Shown here piece by piece: positions 23,998 to 35,991 of a stretch of DNA of 64,000 bases. How positions within the stretch are numbered: the stretch's first letter is position 1; each line of letters opens with the position of its first letter. The translations under genes were made by a program, and so were the position numbers. Below the pieces are notes generated by a model. That model had not been told where the DNA came from and ran no database searches. It saw nothing but the letters and a program-made list of their open reading frames with translations. Source of the DNA: Chinchilla lanigera (lineage: Eukaryota; Chordata; Mammalia; Rodentia; Chinchillidae); NCBI RefSeq assembly GCF_000276665.1, contig NW_004955423.1, forward strand, positions 4,624,807-4,688,806. Direction: 5' to 3'.

Positions 23998-24088
23998 TGG
24001 GCCCGAGTCGTCCCGAGCGCCCGCGAGCGACCCCGGCGGTGCCCCGGGCCGCGTTCCCGCGCGCGCCCCGAGGAACTTGTCCTTTACC

Positions 24089-24345
24089 TGCCGAGCCGGC
24101 CGCGAGGCTCGGGTCTCACGCCCCCAGCCCTGCGCTGTCTGCGCTGAGGGTCAGGACGGCTGCAGGCCGCGCCCCGGGGGAGAAGCTGGCGCCGAACCGA
24201 GCGGCTTCGATCAGATTCGGGGTCTCCGAGTCCGCCCACCTCAATACCACGCTGTGCCGAAGCCCGGGTTAAAGGGACCACGCTGTACTCGTGGCCGGTG
24301 TTGCACTGCTCAGCAGCTGCAGGTCCGCGCATCCACCACCCCACT
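24089..24345 (-). other. Candidate first exon, minus strand
   Basis: On the minus strand GGCTCGGCAG|GTAAAGGAC gives a near-consensus splice donor, with the exon ending at 24089 or 24088. The exon would lie in the CpG-rich DNA up to about 24300-24345. No TATA box is seen, as expected for a CpG-island promoter. The region is open in one frame, but the composition looks like 5' UTR and I recognise no protein. Further exons would lie to the left, perhaps beyond the window. The gene cannot be named. Confidence 0.4.
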
Positions 24346-24997
24346 CGCTTCCGCCTGCAGTTAAGTGGCCTTGGAGAGTAACAGCGTGCCTTACGAAAGA
24401 AGGGAAAAGTTAACCTAACCCTAAGAGCCGGTGTGTGTGTGTATGTGGGGGTGGGGGTGTAATATTTGTATCATGTCCACTCCATACTGTCCCAGACTCT
24501 ACCCTGTTCAACTCAGCCTCTGCCCCGGCTGTCCTTTCCAGCACAATGATTCAATTAGGCAAGATTTATTTCACTTAGTTGCCATGGGGATCACATCCCT
24601 ATTAAAAAAAAACAAAAAACAAAAAAAAAACAAGTCTGTACAGAGACCTCCCAAAGAAGTAGAATGAAAATCGTGAAAAACAGCACCTGGAGCATCTGAT
24701 AAATTTGGAAAAGGGTGTAAAGAAAGTGTATGAGTGAGCTGCATCCACAGAGACCACTATATCCGAGACGTTCCGAAAGGGATAAGGCCATCTTTGTATT
24801 ACTGCTCTGTTCTTCCCTTGCTCACTGCAGTCTGGGTTGGCAGCTGTTTTGTGAATCTTGGAGAAAAACCTGAAAGAATATTGCTTCATGTGGTCACTCA
24901 AGTTTTTATTGAGCTGTATGTGTCAGACACTGTATGGACAGATCTAACAGACTTATTTAGATTTGGATGTGGTCCTCAAACTGCTTACCACCAGAGA

Positions 24998-25103
24998 ATA
25001 TATATATATATATATATATAAAATTATGAAGTGCATATAATTATGTAATTTTGAAATGAAAAAAGTGTTACAAAAGATATATATATATATATATATATAT
25101 ATA
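24998..25103. repeat. Paired (TA)n microsatellites
   Basis: Two TA arrays, 24998-25020 and 25077-25103, separated by 56 bp of AT-rich DNA. Each array is self-complementary and the two can pair with each other. Confidence 0.95.
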
Positions 25104-25224
25104 CAGTAAAAACATAACTTTAAAAACTTTGAAATACCCAATCTTGAATCTGTGTCTTTGAATGTTTGCAAAGAGATATTGTCTCCCAAATCCATGAACA
25201 GATAATCCATTTTCCCAACACTAA

Positions 25225-25330
25225 TACAATTACTTGTGTGACTCGAGGCAGTTACTTAACCTCTTCGGAGTCAGTCTCTTCATCTACATAGTAAGAGTAT
25301 AAACTAAGTGATCTGCCAATATTATAGTTC
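25225..25330 (-). mobile_element. MIR fragment, antisense
   Basis: GACTCGAGGCAGTTACTTAA, then CAGTCTCTTCATCTACATAG matches the antisense MIR core order. Confidence 0.65.
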
Positions 25331-25502
25331 TAGCGGGCTGTGGTGGCACATGCCTGTCATCTCAGCAGTCTGGGTATCTGAGACAGGATAGAAAATTCAA
25401 ACTCAGCCTGGGGAATTTAATGACTTAGCGAGCAAAATAAATTGAAAAAGAGCTGGGGGTGTTGCGAAGGCCTTGGACTCAATCACCAGTAGTGGGAAAA
25501 AA
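25329..25502 (+). mobile_element. B1-dID dimeric SINE, sense
   Basis: B1 half starting GCGGGCTGTGGTGGCACATG, then TTTAATGACTTAGCGAGCAA, an A-rich linker, and an ID-like half from AGAGCTGGGGGTGTTGCG to ACCAGTAGTGGG. The ID half is shortened in the way typical of dID. Confidence 0.8.
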
Positions 25503-26291
25503 GATTATAGTTCCAATGAAGACATGAAAAAAAAGTGACTTCCATGCTTGATAATCCAAATTTTCATCAAAAGATCAAGTTCATTCAAACTATATTTCCT
25601 TTGAGTTACTTCAAATATGTAGCTTTAAAATGATTATTTTATCCTAATTCTCATCAAGCAAATCACACTCCTTGGTGAAAGCACTTATTACTAAGACTGG
25701 AGGAAAAAGACTTCTGAGTTCATGATATTGCATTCAGGAATTCTATGTTTCTCTTCTTCTTCATTTTATGATGTTATATAACTCGTATTTGCATCACAGT
25801 GAAAACAAAGATAAATAACCTCAACTACCCTTCTCAAAGAACTTTTTAAATACCATGCTCATGATTTGGGCCCATAAAGGAAAGTGTATTTACCGAATAG
25901 AAATTTTAGACACCCAGGAAAGACTTTATAATGAGAAATATAAATACTGTTTGATTTCTTATGTCTGTGTCCAGTTCTTCTACTACATTACAGTATCTTT
26001 AAAAACAGGATCCATGGAGCCTTGGAATATATTCACTACTTGCAAAATTCCCTCAGGGACTCTCCAATTTATTTTGCTAAAAGAAAATTATAAAAGATTC
26101 GGCCACTATTTACACAGTCACATCTGTCCAAGACTAAAATAGTGATTAAAAAACCTGCTTTATGAATGTGAAGGGCTAACTCTCTACTGTGTAGGGTAGT
26201 GGACATCATAGACTGCGCAGAGAAGCTATAAGTTGGTCTCTGACGTTAGCCACCCACACTTTAGAAGAACACAGAAAACAATCATGGGTTT

Positions 26292-26721
26292 TGTTATGGT
26301 TTATATGGCCCAAAGCCTCATACACTCAGAGGTGGAGCTTTTGGGAGGTGATTGAATCATGGGTAGTGGTGGTGGTGGTGGTGGTGGTGATCCTCATCAG
26401 TAGATTAGCGCACTTGAGTTCATAGCTCAATGGGCTATTGGAAGGTCAAGCTTGGTTGGAGGAGGTAGGTTACTGGGGGCATGGCCTGGAAAGGTCTATT
26501 TCCTTCCCTCCTCCCTTGATCTCAGTCTGCTTTCTGCTACCTCACCATGAGGTGTTACTGCTCTGCAGTGTCCCTTTGCCGTGCCTCCTGCCTTGGAGCC
26601 AGCTGACTATGGACAGAAATCTCTGCAGTGAGCCAAACAGTGAGGTAAAATAAGCCTTTCTCCCTAGAGCTGTAGGCAAGGGGTATTGTGTCTCAGTGAC
26701 AAGAAACTACTAGCTAAGACA
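26292..26721 (+). mobile_element. MaLR-type solo LTR, sense
   Basis: Termini TGTTATGGTTTATATGG and CTAGCTAAGACA. Between them are GGGAGGTGATTGAATCATGG, TTGGAGGAGGTAGGTTACTG, AGCCAGCTGACTATGGACAG and a polyadenylation area near GTAAAATAAGCC. A (GGT)n array (26366-26389) has expanded inside U3. The flanks GGTTT and GGCTC may be a decayed target duplication. Confidence 0.8.
26366..26389. repeat. (GGT)n microsatellite
   Basis: About eight GGT units inside the LTR. Confidence 0.95.
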
Positions 26722-29000
26722 GGCTCTTAGGCTCAAAAAGAGAGCAGATGGAACAGTGACAACGGGAGTACTCAGAGGCACCTTCATGAACTTTCAATTT
26801 TGAGAGAAGAGCAGGATTAAGAAGGACTGCATCCTGTATTCCTGCTTTATCTGCCCCAAACATTGTCTGAAAATGACATTTCACCTTCAGGGTGCTTTGT
26901 GGTGAGCAGAGAGTCTAGGGAAGAAGCTGAAATAAAATATATTACTTTCTACAACATGTCAAGAACAGCTAGTGGGAGGGTCTTTATTTACATCCCTGTG
27001 ATAAAAGGGGAGGAGCAAAAACAGCTAATGTGGTTAGCTCCTCTATACAATGACATGGGCAAAATTACAAATGATCAAAATGAAACAATTGCCATAGTTT
27101 TTTTTTGGTCTCATTGCTGAATTCTCTGATGCACACTAAATAATCACCACACTCCTGAGACTGGCAGGTTTCTTCTGGATTGAATGCCTCAAAGGAAAAA
27201 AAACCAACTGTATATTTTTCAGTGTATTAATATTAAGTGATGCTGTATGCAGATGCCTTGATAAGAGGCCTTAATTTAGGTTTCTCTAAACCTTGCAACA
27301 GTATTTATGAATAGTAAGAGAGGTTTTTTGATGTTAGCAGTTTTTTCTATTTTAATGTTTTATAAATTCTGTATGGTAATGAAAAACCCTTTATTTTAAA
27401 AAATTAAATGTTGAATATTTACAAATTTTGAGAGCAAACACTGGGGATCTGACAGAGGTGAAGAAGAATAGCAAGATAAACATAGTTTTTTTTCTTAAAG
27501 CTATAGCACTATAGTAAGGAAGCTGTATCTGGAGGACATCAAGCTCCTGAAGTAGAAGTGAGGTTAGTTGGTACGGCAGGGTTGGGAGAGCATCATACTG
27601 AACATGGGTCTGAGAAAGATTAGCTAACTTTGGGGCTCTACATTGAAAAGCTACTCTAGTAGTGAGTTGTTAATTCTATCATTGCACCATGAAAACAAAA
27701 GAACAAGTTAGAGGCCACTCACTCATACTTTTGCATGCTGAGGCACTTTACCGGATCCTCTAGGTCCAGCTGTATATGACTGAGAGCAGTGTTGTTAAGG
27801 AAGGATTTTTATTTATTTATTTTTGGTGAAACAGTGCATCATGTTTTTCTGACCTTTTCAAACTTTTGGTTACATTGGTTAAAATGAGCTTTTCTTGGGC
27901 TTGGCACACATTCTGAGAATGTCCCCAGAGAATGAGCTCAGTGGTAAGGATTGTGAGACAGGATAAATTGGATATTGCACATGTATTTGGAATAAGGTAG
28001 TTTGACCTAGAAATCTAGACCACAGTTGTGCAAGGCCAGCTGTACATTTGTGTGTGAGTCGATCCCCTATCATGAATAATCACAACCACTCCATGTTATC
28101 ACCCACTGTGCCAGGTGTCCCATCTGCCTTAACTAGACATTGTCTCTTGCTTATGAGACCAGTGCTGTGATGGTGGCCCTCCTTTGAGTCCTTTCTCTAA
28201 GACAAAACATCTTTCCTGCAGCAGGGTGTCTGACATCCTCAGTTGATCTGTCTTCTGGGAATTTGTCCAAATATTTCTTTGAAAGTTTCCCATGCATCCC
28301 ATTTAAAGAAAATATGCTGTCATCTGGGTCACATATTAGAATCACCATAGAGGAGCCAGGCAGTTGTTGACTCTTGTCTTTTCTTATCCATAAAGAGGAG
28401 GTGACTTCTAAGAAAATATGTACAAATGAATCCAGGCTAAAAGCCAGAATGAAAGCAGAACTGGTGTGGAGTGGCCTAAAAACAGCTCTGATTAGTTCTG
28501 CTAGGGACTGAGACAGGGCTTGCTGGGATCCCTTGGAGGAATCAGTCTATGTTCCCTGAACCTTGTTGAAATCTGGGCAAAATGTTCTGATTTGATTGAA
28601 AAACCAGCCCATATAAAAGACTAGTGTTTGGGAGACTGGAAGCAGTACAGGGTGTGATTAGAAATGACAAGGGAATGATATACAAGTAGCAACATTTGGC
28701 AGCAGTAAGTTAAAAAAATGTACTCATTGCAAAATTGCTTATATTTGTCATGGTATTGGATGTCTTCTTCTTCTTTCTCTAATAATAACTGCATCTGTGT
28801 GGGCTTTGGACCACTCTTTTCAACTTGGGTTTGGGTGTCATGGGTCTTTGAAGAATCATAATACAGTATCTTGAGTTTCTTTGATAATTATTAACTAGTC
28901 AGTTGGGTTTGGAATTCCAGTCTGGAAACCGAGATGGTTAGCATAAAGTAAAAAGTCAGTCTAAGGACATACATCAAAAAGGTCATGATTACATTTGGAA
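26722..29000. other. Gene-free stretch, nothing recognised
   Basis: No exon, RNA gene or confident repeat. ORFs are all under 90 codons and lack supporting signals. Confidence 0.4.
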
Positions 29001-29009
29001 ATTGCCCCT

Positions 29010-29190
29010 AAACTACAGCAAGATTATGTGGGTTCTAATCTTGGCTTTCTCCATATGAGCTGTTTGGTCTTTGTCAAGCTATTTAATTCCTCTGTGTCTT
29101 AGTTTTCTTCTTCAAAGATATGTTGTGGTGAAGATTAAATGAATAATATGGTAAGGGTGTTTCCGGGCATAAAGTGAGTCTTATATGTCT
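29010..29190 (-). mobile_element. MIR, antisense
   Basis: Well-ordered antisense MIR: GGGTTCTAATCTTGGCTTTC, then CTGTGTCTTAGTTTTCTTCT, then GAAGATTAAATGAATAATAT. Confidence 0.75.
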
Positions 29191-29199
29191 TTTTCCCTC

Positions 29200-30480
29200 A
29201 GTTATCCCAAGGTATGACACTGTATCTGGGAACAGTTGGTGTCTAACAAACTGTGCAGGTAGAATAAACCTTTTGTGTCTTATATTTCTGGATTTGTGGG
29301 GATAGATCATGGGACTAACTGCTTGCTAAGGCTTCTTTAGCTTTAAAGCTACTAACAAAATATTTTAAAAACATTAGTGCTCTCTACTGGATATCTTTAT
29401 ACTGCAGAAAGCCTTACTTGATTGAATTTTCAATGGCAGTCACTGCTTTGTGTTTAGAAGCCTGGATTTTAGAAATAGGTTATTGCAGATAGACGTATTA
29501 TACCGCATTACAAGTGCAGACTTGGTCTTTTATTATAGAGGATGGCATGATTTGACTCCTGGGCCAAGTCTTGTTCATTTTGCATTTCTCTCCTCCCTTC
29601 AGAGCTCTATACATCTGTACAAATGCAGTATTCTTTCTTGTCCTTTGTAAATAAATAGAGGCAAACAGTATTAATTAATATATCAATGTTAAGCCACAGA
29701 ATGACAGAAGACCTTTGCAAATCATATCTGATGAGGGGGTTTATGCACCATAAAAACAAATCAACACTGAAAATATTAATAACAAAAATAGAAAAAGGAA
29801 AGGATTCTTGAAAGATGCATGAGGACTCTCTCTTTCCACTTATATAACACTTGCTCTGGTGGAAACTGTCTGACAAACCTCTTTTGAAATGCCGGGGTCT
29901 ACTGAAGGCTTGCAGCTTCCAGGGAGTGGATGGAAATTGTGTTTAGTCTCAGTCATTTCATGTCAGACATTAGCAGTGTCAGTTGTAGTGTCTCCACCGC
30001 TGCCCCTTTTGCCCCATAGGGGCAGCTTTGCATATGTCTTGCGAGTTTAAACACAGCTTGTGGGAGTCAAGGTGGGCCAAAATGGCCCTGCTTTCCAATT
30101 TTTGAGGATCTGTGCTGTGGTTCTTGATTTATGCTTCTGATGAAAGTGGTGCAGACCAGCAGCTGGGTGGTCACTGGTGTTATTCTCCCTTCTCCACACT
30201 TTGTGAGCCCTGACCCCTCTGCCTGCAGTTATTTGCAGAAATTTTATAGGGCCATTGCTCCTTTATACTCACTTTATGTTTTCTGTTTACCCCCTTTGAG
30301 AGCCAGACATTAAAGACCAAGGCATTTAAAAGCAACTCGATTTATAGAGAAAATTAGAATATGACCACACATGTTCAGGGAGAATGGTAGGCTCAGAAAA
30401 CACACTAGGTGCCCTGAAGTTTATACCTCAGGCTGACGTTGGCATAGAGACAGTCTACAACAACAACAATAAGAGCAATA
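29200..30480. other. Gene-free stretch, nothing recognised
   Basis: No confident features. The part at 29880-30310 is somewhat GC-richer and could be an old LTR fragment, but no termini were found. Confidence 0.35.
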
Positions 30481-31384
30481 AATTATAAAAACAAACAAAC
30501 AAACGTTAAGGAAGGATGAAAATCTGATTTCCAGAGTGGCCATGTTATTAGATTCAGATGCCCAGTTTTCAACAAGAATCACAAAGCATATAAATAATTA
30601 TGAAAGTATGGCCAATTGAAAGGAAAAATATAGAACAATTAAAACTGCTCATATAAAAGGCCTGCTGGCAGATCTACTACACAAAACGTTTAAAAATCTG
30701 TCTTTATGTTCAAAGAGCTAAAGAAAGGCATAGAGGAAGTTAAAAAAGGATGTATGACAAAATGGAAATATTAATAGTGACATTTGAAAACTAAAGTGAA
30801 ACAAAAAAGCAAATCTAGCTGAAATGTCTAATTTAAATTAAAAAACTCACTGGAAGAGTTTAAAGGCAGAAGCAAACTTGAAGATGAAAGGATGGAAATA
30901 ATTATTTGTAAAACAGAAAGGAATATGATTGAAGAAAAATAAAGATAGCCTCAGCTATTTGTGGGACAACATGAAGTATACCAATATTTGTATAGTGAGC
31001 ATGTCATAATGGGCAGAAAGAGAGAAATAATATCTGATTTCTTCCTAAATTCGAAAAACAATGAGCATAAACATCAAAGGTGCTTAATGAACTCCAAGTA
31101 AAAGCAGTTAAAAAGACCCACACTGCGACATATTTTAATCAAGTTTTTTAAAAGACAAAGAGAAAATCTTTAAACCAGCAAGAGAGAAGCAAAATTTCAT
31201 ATGCAAAGGATTCTCAGTAAAATTATAATCAGATTTTCCACTAAAAATTGGAAGCAAGAAGCAGTGGGGTTGTTGATACAGCCAAAATACTAAAACAAAA
31301 CAAAATAGAACAAAGCAAAACAAAACAAAACAAATGGCCAGCAAAGCAATCTATGTTCAGTAAAACTGTCCTTCAAAAAGTGAG

Positions 31385-31468
31385 GGAGCTAGGCTTGGCA
31401 GCCCATGTCTATGATTCCAGCACTCTGGAGGCTGAGGCAGGAGGTTCATCATGAGTTTGAGGCCAATC
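31385..31468 (+). mobile_element. B1 SINE, 5' half
   Basis: GAGCTAGGCTTGGCAGCCCA, then GGAGGCTGAGGCAGGAGG, then GAGTTTGAGGCCAATC. It stops where unrelated sequence begins; its 3' half is at 32019-32080. Confidence 0.8.
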
Positions 31469-32014
31469 TGGGTTATTACTGGGTTAATAATATCCCTTAG
31501 TTATTGTGAACTGATCAGGTCCACAGTCTCCCAAACAAGTGTACAATGAAAGCTAAATGAAAAGAGGCAAAAGGAATGATTTCAGGACTCAGGATCAAAA
31601 CCTTCTCATAGAATTCAAGATTTTGTCAGGGCTAAGACCAAGACCTCTGACTGGCCTATATTTATTTAGTTATCAGAAGAAGGGAGTGGAGTACTCAAGA
31701 AGAGCAGAAACACTCAATGACTTCTCCAAGTAAGGTATCAGTCCACACGAGTGAGATGCTTGAGGCTACAGTCTTTATCCAGTTGAGGTTGGGTCCAAGT
31801 GTCCTTGGCTGTGACCTTGTCTTATCCTTTGAGGCTTCACAGCTTCACCCACCATTATAGGCCTCAGTAGGGATCAGTGACTCACTGAGGTTCACTTACT
31901 ATGAGTGTGATGCCCAGCTCCAGATAAGTGGCCTAGGCTTTGGACAGACTCACAAACATGAAAAGCCAATTGGTTAATTTAAGTCCTGCTTAGGGCTGCT
32001 TCATAGTGGTCTCA
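31469..32014 (-). mobile_element. Probable solo LTR inside a B1
   Basis: A 546-bp block separates the two halves of a B1. On the minus strand it starts TGAGACCACTATGAAGCAG and ends AATAACCCA, giving TG...CA termini. It carries AATAAA about 185 bp before its end (plus-strand TTTATT near 31660). I do not recognise the family and see no clean target duplication, so its ends could be off by a few bases. Confidence 0.5.
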
Positions 32015-32018
32015 ATTA

Positions 32019-32085
32019 GGCTACATAGTGAGACCCTATTTCAAACAAACAAACAAACAAAACAAAACAAAACAAAAAAAGGGAG
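32019..32085 (+). mobile_element. B1 SINE, 3' half and A-rich tail
   Basis: GGCTACATAGTGAGACCCTA followed by (CAAA)n and (AAAAC)n. It completes the B1 begun at 31385, after which L1 sequence resumes. Confidence 0.8.
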
Positions 32086-34620
32086 AATTTAAGACATTCC
32101 CAGATAAACAAAATCTGATAGAGTTTGTTACCGTAAGACTTTCTCTGCAAGATATGCTCAAAGGAGCTCTGAGGGTAAAATTAAAGGTGAGCAGACACTC
32201 AAAACTGTATGAAGAAAAAAGACTTCAACAGAGGCAGATATGTAATTATAAGGGGTGGTATCATTGTTAACGATGGTTTATAACTACATTTTTTTTTCCA
32301 TTTGACTTAAGAGACTAATACATTTTTAAAACATTTGTCTAAAGTTAGTATAATTGTAGTTATTCAACATATGAAAACTAATCAATGTAATTATAATATT
32401 AACAAACTAAGAGGGAAAATACTTGATGATCTCAGTTGATGCACAAAAAAGTATTTAACTAAATTCAGCATGTTTTCATAGTGAGAACACCTTAATAATG
32501 AAAGAAATGCCCGTAGTAAATGTCACATATGAAAACCCACAGCAAACACCATACTGGTGAAGAACTGCATGTTTTTCCTAGGATTAATATGAGGATTCCT
32601 ACTTTTGCCACTTATATTCACATATATTCACTGGAAGTTCTCATTGAGAAAATTCACCCTATCCCCTCAAAAAGACGTCTAAAGTGGAAAAGGAAAACAC
32701 AAACTTTTCTTTGTCCACAAATGATATAGTCTTATATGTGGAAAACCCTACAGTCCATGAAAATCTGCTAGAGCTAATGAGTGATTTTTGTAAGCAAAGT
32801 TGCGGGTTCCTAAATCAACACACAAATTACATTTCTACATACTAACAATAATCTGAAGAGGTAATTACAGTAAAGTCTCATTTGAAATTGCATCAAAAAG
32901 AATAAAGTAGTTAGGAGTTAATGTAGCCAAGGAAGTAAAAGACTTGTACAACATAAACTGTATAATACTGCTAAAAGAAATTTTTAAAGATACAAATAAA
33001 TGCACATATATTCTATGTTAATAGATTAAAAGATGTAATATTGTTAAGATGTGAGTAATCTCTGTCTAAATTCAAATGATGCTTTTTGCAGAAATAGAAA
33101 ATCACATCCTAAAAGTCATATGAAAGGGACTGTTTTGAGACATTGTCTTCTTATATCCAGTTTTTATCAGGGAAACCTAAATACCATAAACAATTTCACA
33201 AAAGAAGAACAAAGCCAGAGAACTCATAATTTCTGGTTTCATACCTTACTACAAAAAATGGTGTTGACATAGACAGAAAAATACACCTGTGAAATGCATC
33301 AAAGAGCCCAGAAATAAATCCTTGTATACATGGTCAAGTAATTTCCAACAAGGATGTTCAGGTCACTAAACTGGGGAAAAAACAGGCTTTTCAACAAATT
33401 GTACTAAGAAAATCAGATGTCTACATATAATTTGAACACTTACCTAGTATCATATAAAAGTTTTTCACACAAAACGGATAAAGGACATAAATGTAAAACC
33501 TAAAATTATATCTCTTAATAGAAAATATAGTGAAAGCTTCGTGACACTGTATTTCACAGTGGCTCCTTGGATATGACATCAATGGCAGCAAAAGAACAAA
33601 TAAACAAATAAGACTTCATGAAAATTAAAAAATTTTGTGCATCAAAAAGACACAATCAATACAGTAAAAACATAACTCACAGAATGCACAAATGTATTTG
33701 CAGACCATAGCTCTGATAAAGAAATTAATATTCAGAATAGAGAGGACACCTATAGTTCAACAAGAGCAACAACAACAAACCCAGTTCAAAACTTGGCAAT
33801 GGAGTTCTTCAAGATTTCTCCAAAGAAGATGCACAAATGGCCAATAAAGGAATGAAAAAAATGCTCAAACTCAGTAATCACTAAGAAAATCCAAATTAAA
33901 ACTATAGTGAGATACCATCTCACACCTATTGGTGTATCCACAATTTTTTAAAAACCCCAACAGAAGAAATGTTGTTGAGGATGTCAAGAAATCGAAACCC
34001 TGTGCATTCTTGGTAGGAATGTAAAATGCTAGGGCCATAATAGAAAAAAGCATGGCAGCTTCTAAAAAAATAAAATAGAGTTAATGCACAAAAGCAGAAG
34101 ATCTTCTACTTCTGAGTATTTACCTCCCCAAATAAAAAGTGAGATCTCAAAAAGATATTTTCACACTCTTGTTCCCAGTAGCATAATTCACAAGAGCTAA
34201 AATGTAGAAGTAATCCACATGTCCACTGATGGAAGAATGGGTTAGAAAATATGATACATAGAAACAATGAACAGAATTCAGCCTAAAATGAAAAGAAATT
34301 TTGAGCCATGCTACAGCATGGAGGAAACTGGAGGACATTATGCTAAGTGGAAGAAGCTAGTCACTAAAAGACAACGTCTGATTTCACTTATATGAGGTAC
34401 CTATCATAGTCAAAATCATAGAGACACAAAGTAGATTGGTAGAACTGCAGAAATAGGGGGTGGGAACTTATGCTTTAATGGGTACAGCAGTTATACAAGA
34501 TGAAAAGAATCATGGAAATGGATGATACTGATGATAGTGTATTAAATATCACCGAAGTACACCTCCCAATGATTAATATGATAAATTTTATATTATGTGC
34601 CTTTTACCACAATCAAATGT

Positions 34621-35590
34621 TATAGGAAAATTTGAAACAGATTTGAATAGACATTTTTCCCTAAAAAGATCTGCAAATGGACAATAGGGACCTGCAAAGA
34701 TGCACAAAATCATTAGTCACTAGAAAAATGCAAATCAAAGCCACAAGATATGATTTTAGACTCATTTGAATAATTAAATAAAAAGAGAGAATAGGTCTCA
34801 ATGAGGATCTGGAGAAATTAATACCCTTATCCTTTGTCAGTGAGATCATAAAATTATACATCTACATTGGAAAACATTTTAGCAGTCTCTCAAAATGTTG
34901 AATATGTAGTTACCTTATGACTCAGTAGTTCTGATTCTAAGTATGGTCCTCAAAGAATTGACTACAAACAGTCACACAAAAAAATCTATATACACTTATT
35001 CATAGCAGCATTATTGAGAAAACCTATGCATGAAAACAGCTGAAATTCTATCCACTGATGAATGAATAATAAGTTGTGGTTTATCCATATAATGGACTAT
35101 TTCTCAGCCATAAAAAGCAATAAAATGGATATGTACCAAAATATATATGAACTTTGGAAACATACTAAGTGAAGAAAACCAAAAAAGGACACATAATGCA
35201 TGATTCCATTTATAAGAACTGTCCACAGCTAGACATGTGGTACATTCTTGCAGTTCCAGCTACCCAGGAGGCTGAGGGAGGAGCATTGCTTGAGCCCAAG
35301 AATATATTCCCAGTGAACTAGTAAGACTTTGTCTCTGCAAGCCCCTGTCTCAAAACCCAAACCAAACATACACAAAATGAAACGTCCACAACAAGTGAAT
35401 GCATAGAGACATAAAGTAGTTTTGTGGCTACAAAGGATTGAGGTAGAGGGATGGAGAAGAACTTTTAATAGGTAAAAGATTTCGGGGTTATTGAAAATGT
35501 TGTGACATTGGATAGTGGTGATGGCTGAATAAATCTTTGAACATGCTTAAGCAGCTCCCCAAATTGTACTCCATAAAGAAGTAAGTTTAA
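34621..35590 (+). mobile_element. Second old L1 3' end, sense
   Basis: A new copy of ORF2 3' sequence starts right after the first L1 ends: AAAATGCAAATCAAAGCCAC, then ATTCATAGCAGCATTATTGA, then GGACTATTTCTCAGCCATAA, and a 3' UTR to about 35590. A B1-like SINE sits inside at 35229-35370. Confidence 0.8.
35229..35370 (+). mobile_element. B1-like SINE, sense, old
   Basis: AGACATGTGGTACATTCTTG, then CTACCCAGGAGGCTGAGGGA, then TTGCTTGAGCCCAAGAAT, then GACTTTGTCTCT. The CTTGAGCCC form is closer to early 7SL monomers than to the other B1 copies here. Confidence 0.7.
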
Positions 35591-35672
35591 GGGGCTTAGG
35601 TGTAGCTCGATGGAGGAGTGCATCCTTAGTGTGCTTGAAGCCCTGGGTTCAATCCCTGACACCATAAAAAAT
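35591..35672 (+). mobile_element. ID SINE, sense
   Basis: GGGGCTTAGGTGTAGCTCGA at the head, B box GGTTCAATCCCTGACACC, short A tail. Inserted at the end of the L1 3' UTR. Confidence 0.85.
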
Positions 35673-35796
35673 TTTTTCAATTACCATAGGAACAAAGTTT
35701 CAAGCATTTATAGATCTTTTAAACCTAAAATTTGCCAGATAAAGATATCTTAGAAAGTTAAGCCTGTCAAGTGTTTTTTTCCACTAAAGAAATAAC

Positions 35797-35850
35797 CTGC
35801 TGGATGGGGTGGTACGTGCCTATATTCTCAGCCTTCTAGATGCAAGTATC
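35797..35850 (+). mobile_element. B1 5' fragment
   Basis: CTGGATGGGGTGGTACGTGC, then ATATTCTCAGCCTTCTAGAT: only the first third of a B1 remains. Confidence 0.5.
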
Positions 35851-35991
35851 TCATCAGATACATAGTTTTCAGATATTCCTAATCTGTGGATTGTCTTCTC
35901 ACTTTCTTGATAGTGTCCTTTGAAGGATAGAATTTAAAAATTATCCTGTTAAGACTCCATTGCCAACATAGGAAGTTATATAGATGTATAC

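Larger units (their letters stand above)
23215..24360. promoter_or_regulatory. CpG island, probable promoter (interrupted by gap)
   Basis: Sequence on both sides of the N run is GC-rich with dense CpG (for example GGCGCGGACA before the gap and GCGCGCGCCCCG after it), against an AT-rich background with CpG almost absent. This is the usual mark of a constitutive mammalian promoter. The left edge is near 23215 and the right edge near 24360. CpG-rich cores often assemble poorly, which fits the gap. Direction is inferred from the donor at 24088; a bidirectional promoter cannot be excluded. Confidence 0.85.
30505..34620 (+). mobile_element. Old L1 LINE (ORF1 region plus partial ORF2), interrupted
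   Basis: Sense L1 of the mammalian L1M type. ORF1-region landmarks include GGGACAACATGAAGTATACC near 30962, AATGAACTCCAAGTAAAAGC near 31086 and GACATTCCCAGATAAACAAA near 32092. The inter-ORF region (32170-32370) follows. ORF2 resumes in the reverse transcriptase part at about 32400, so the endonuclease region is deleted. The ORF2 end and 3' UTR run to about 34620. Every frame is broken. A B1 split by another insertion interrupts it at 31385-32085. Confidence 0.8.

Noticed and set aside
23217..24272. A 351-codon ORF across the CpG island
   Set aside because: It is open only because 633 unknown bases contain no stop. The flanking codons look like GC-rich UTR or promoter DNA.
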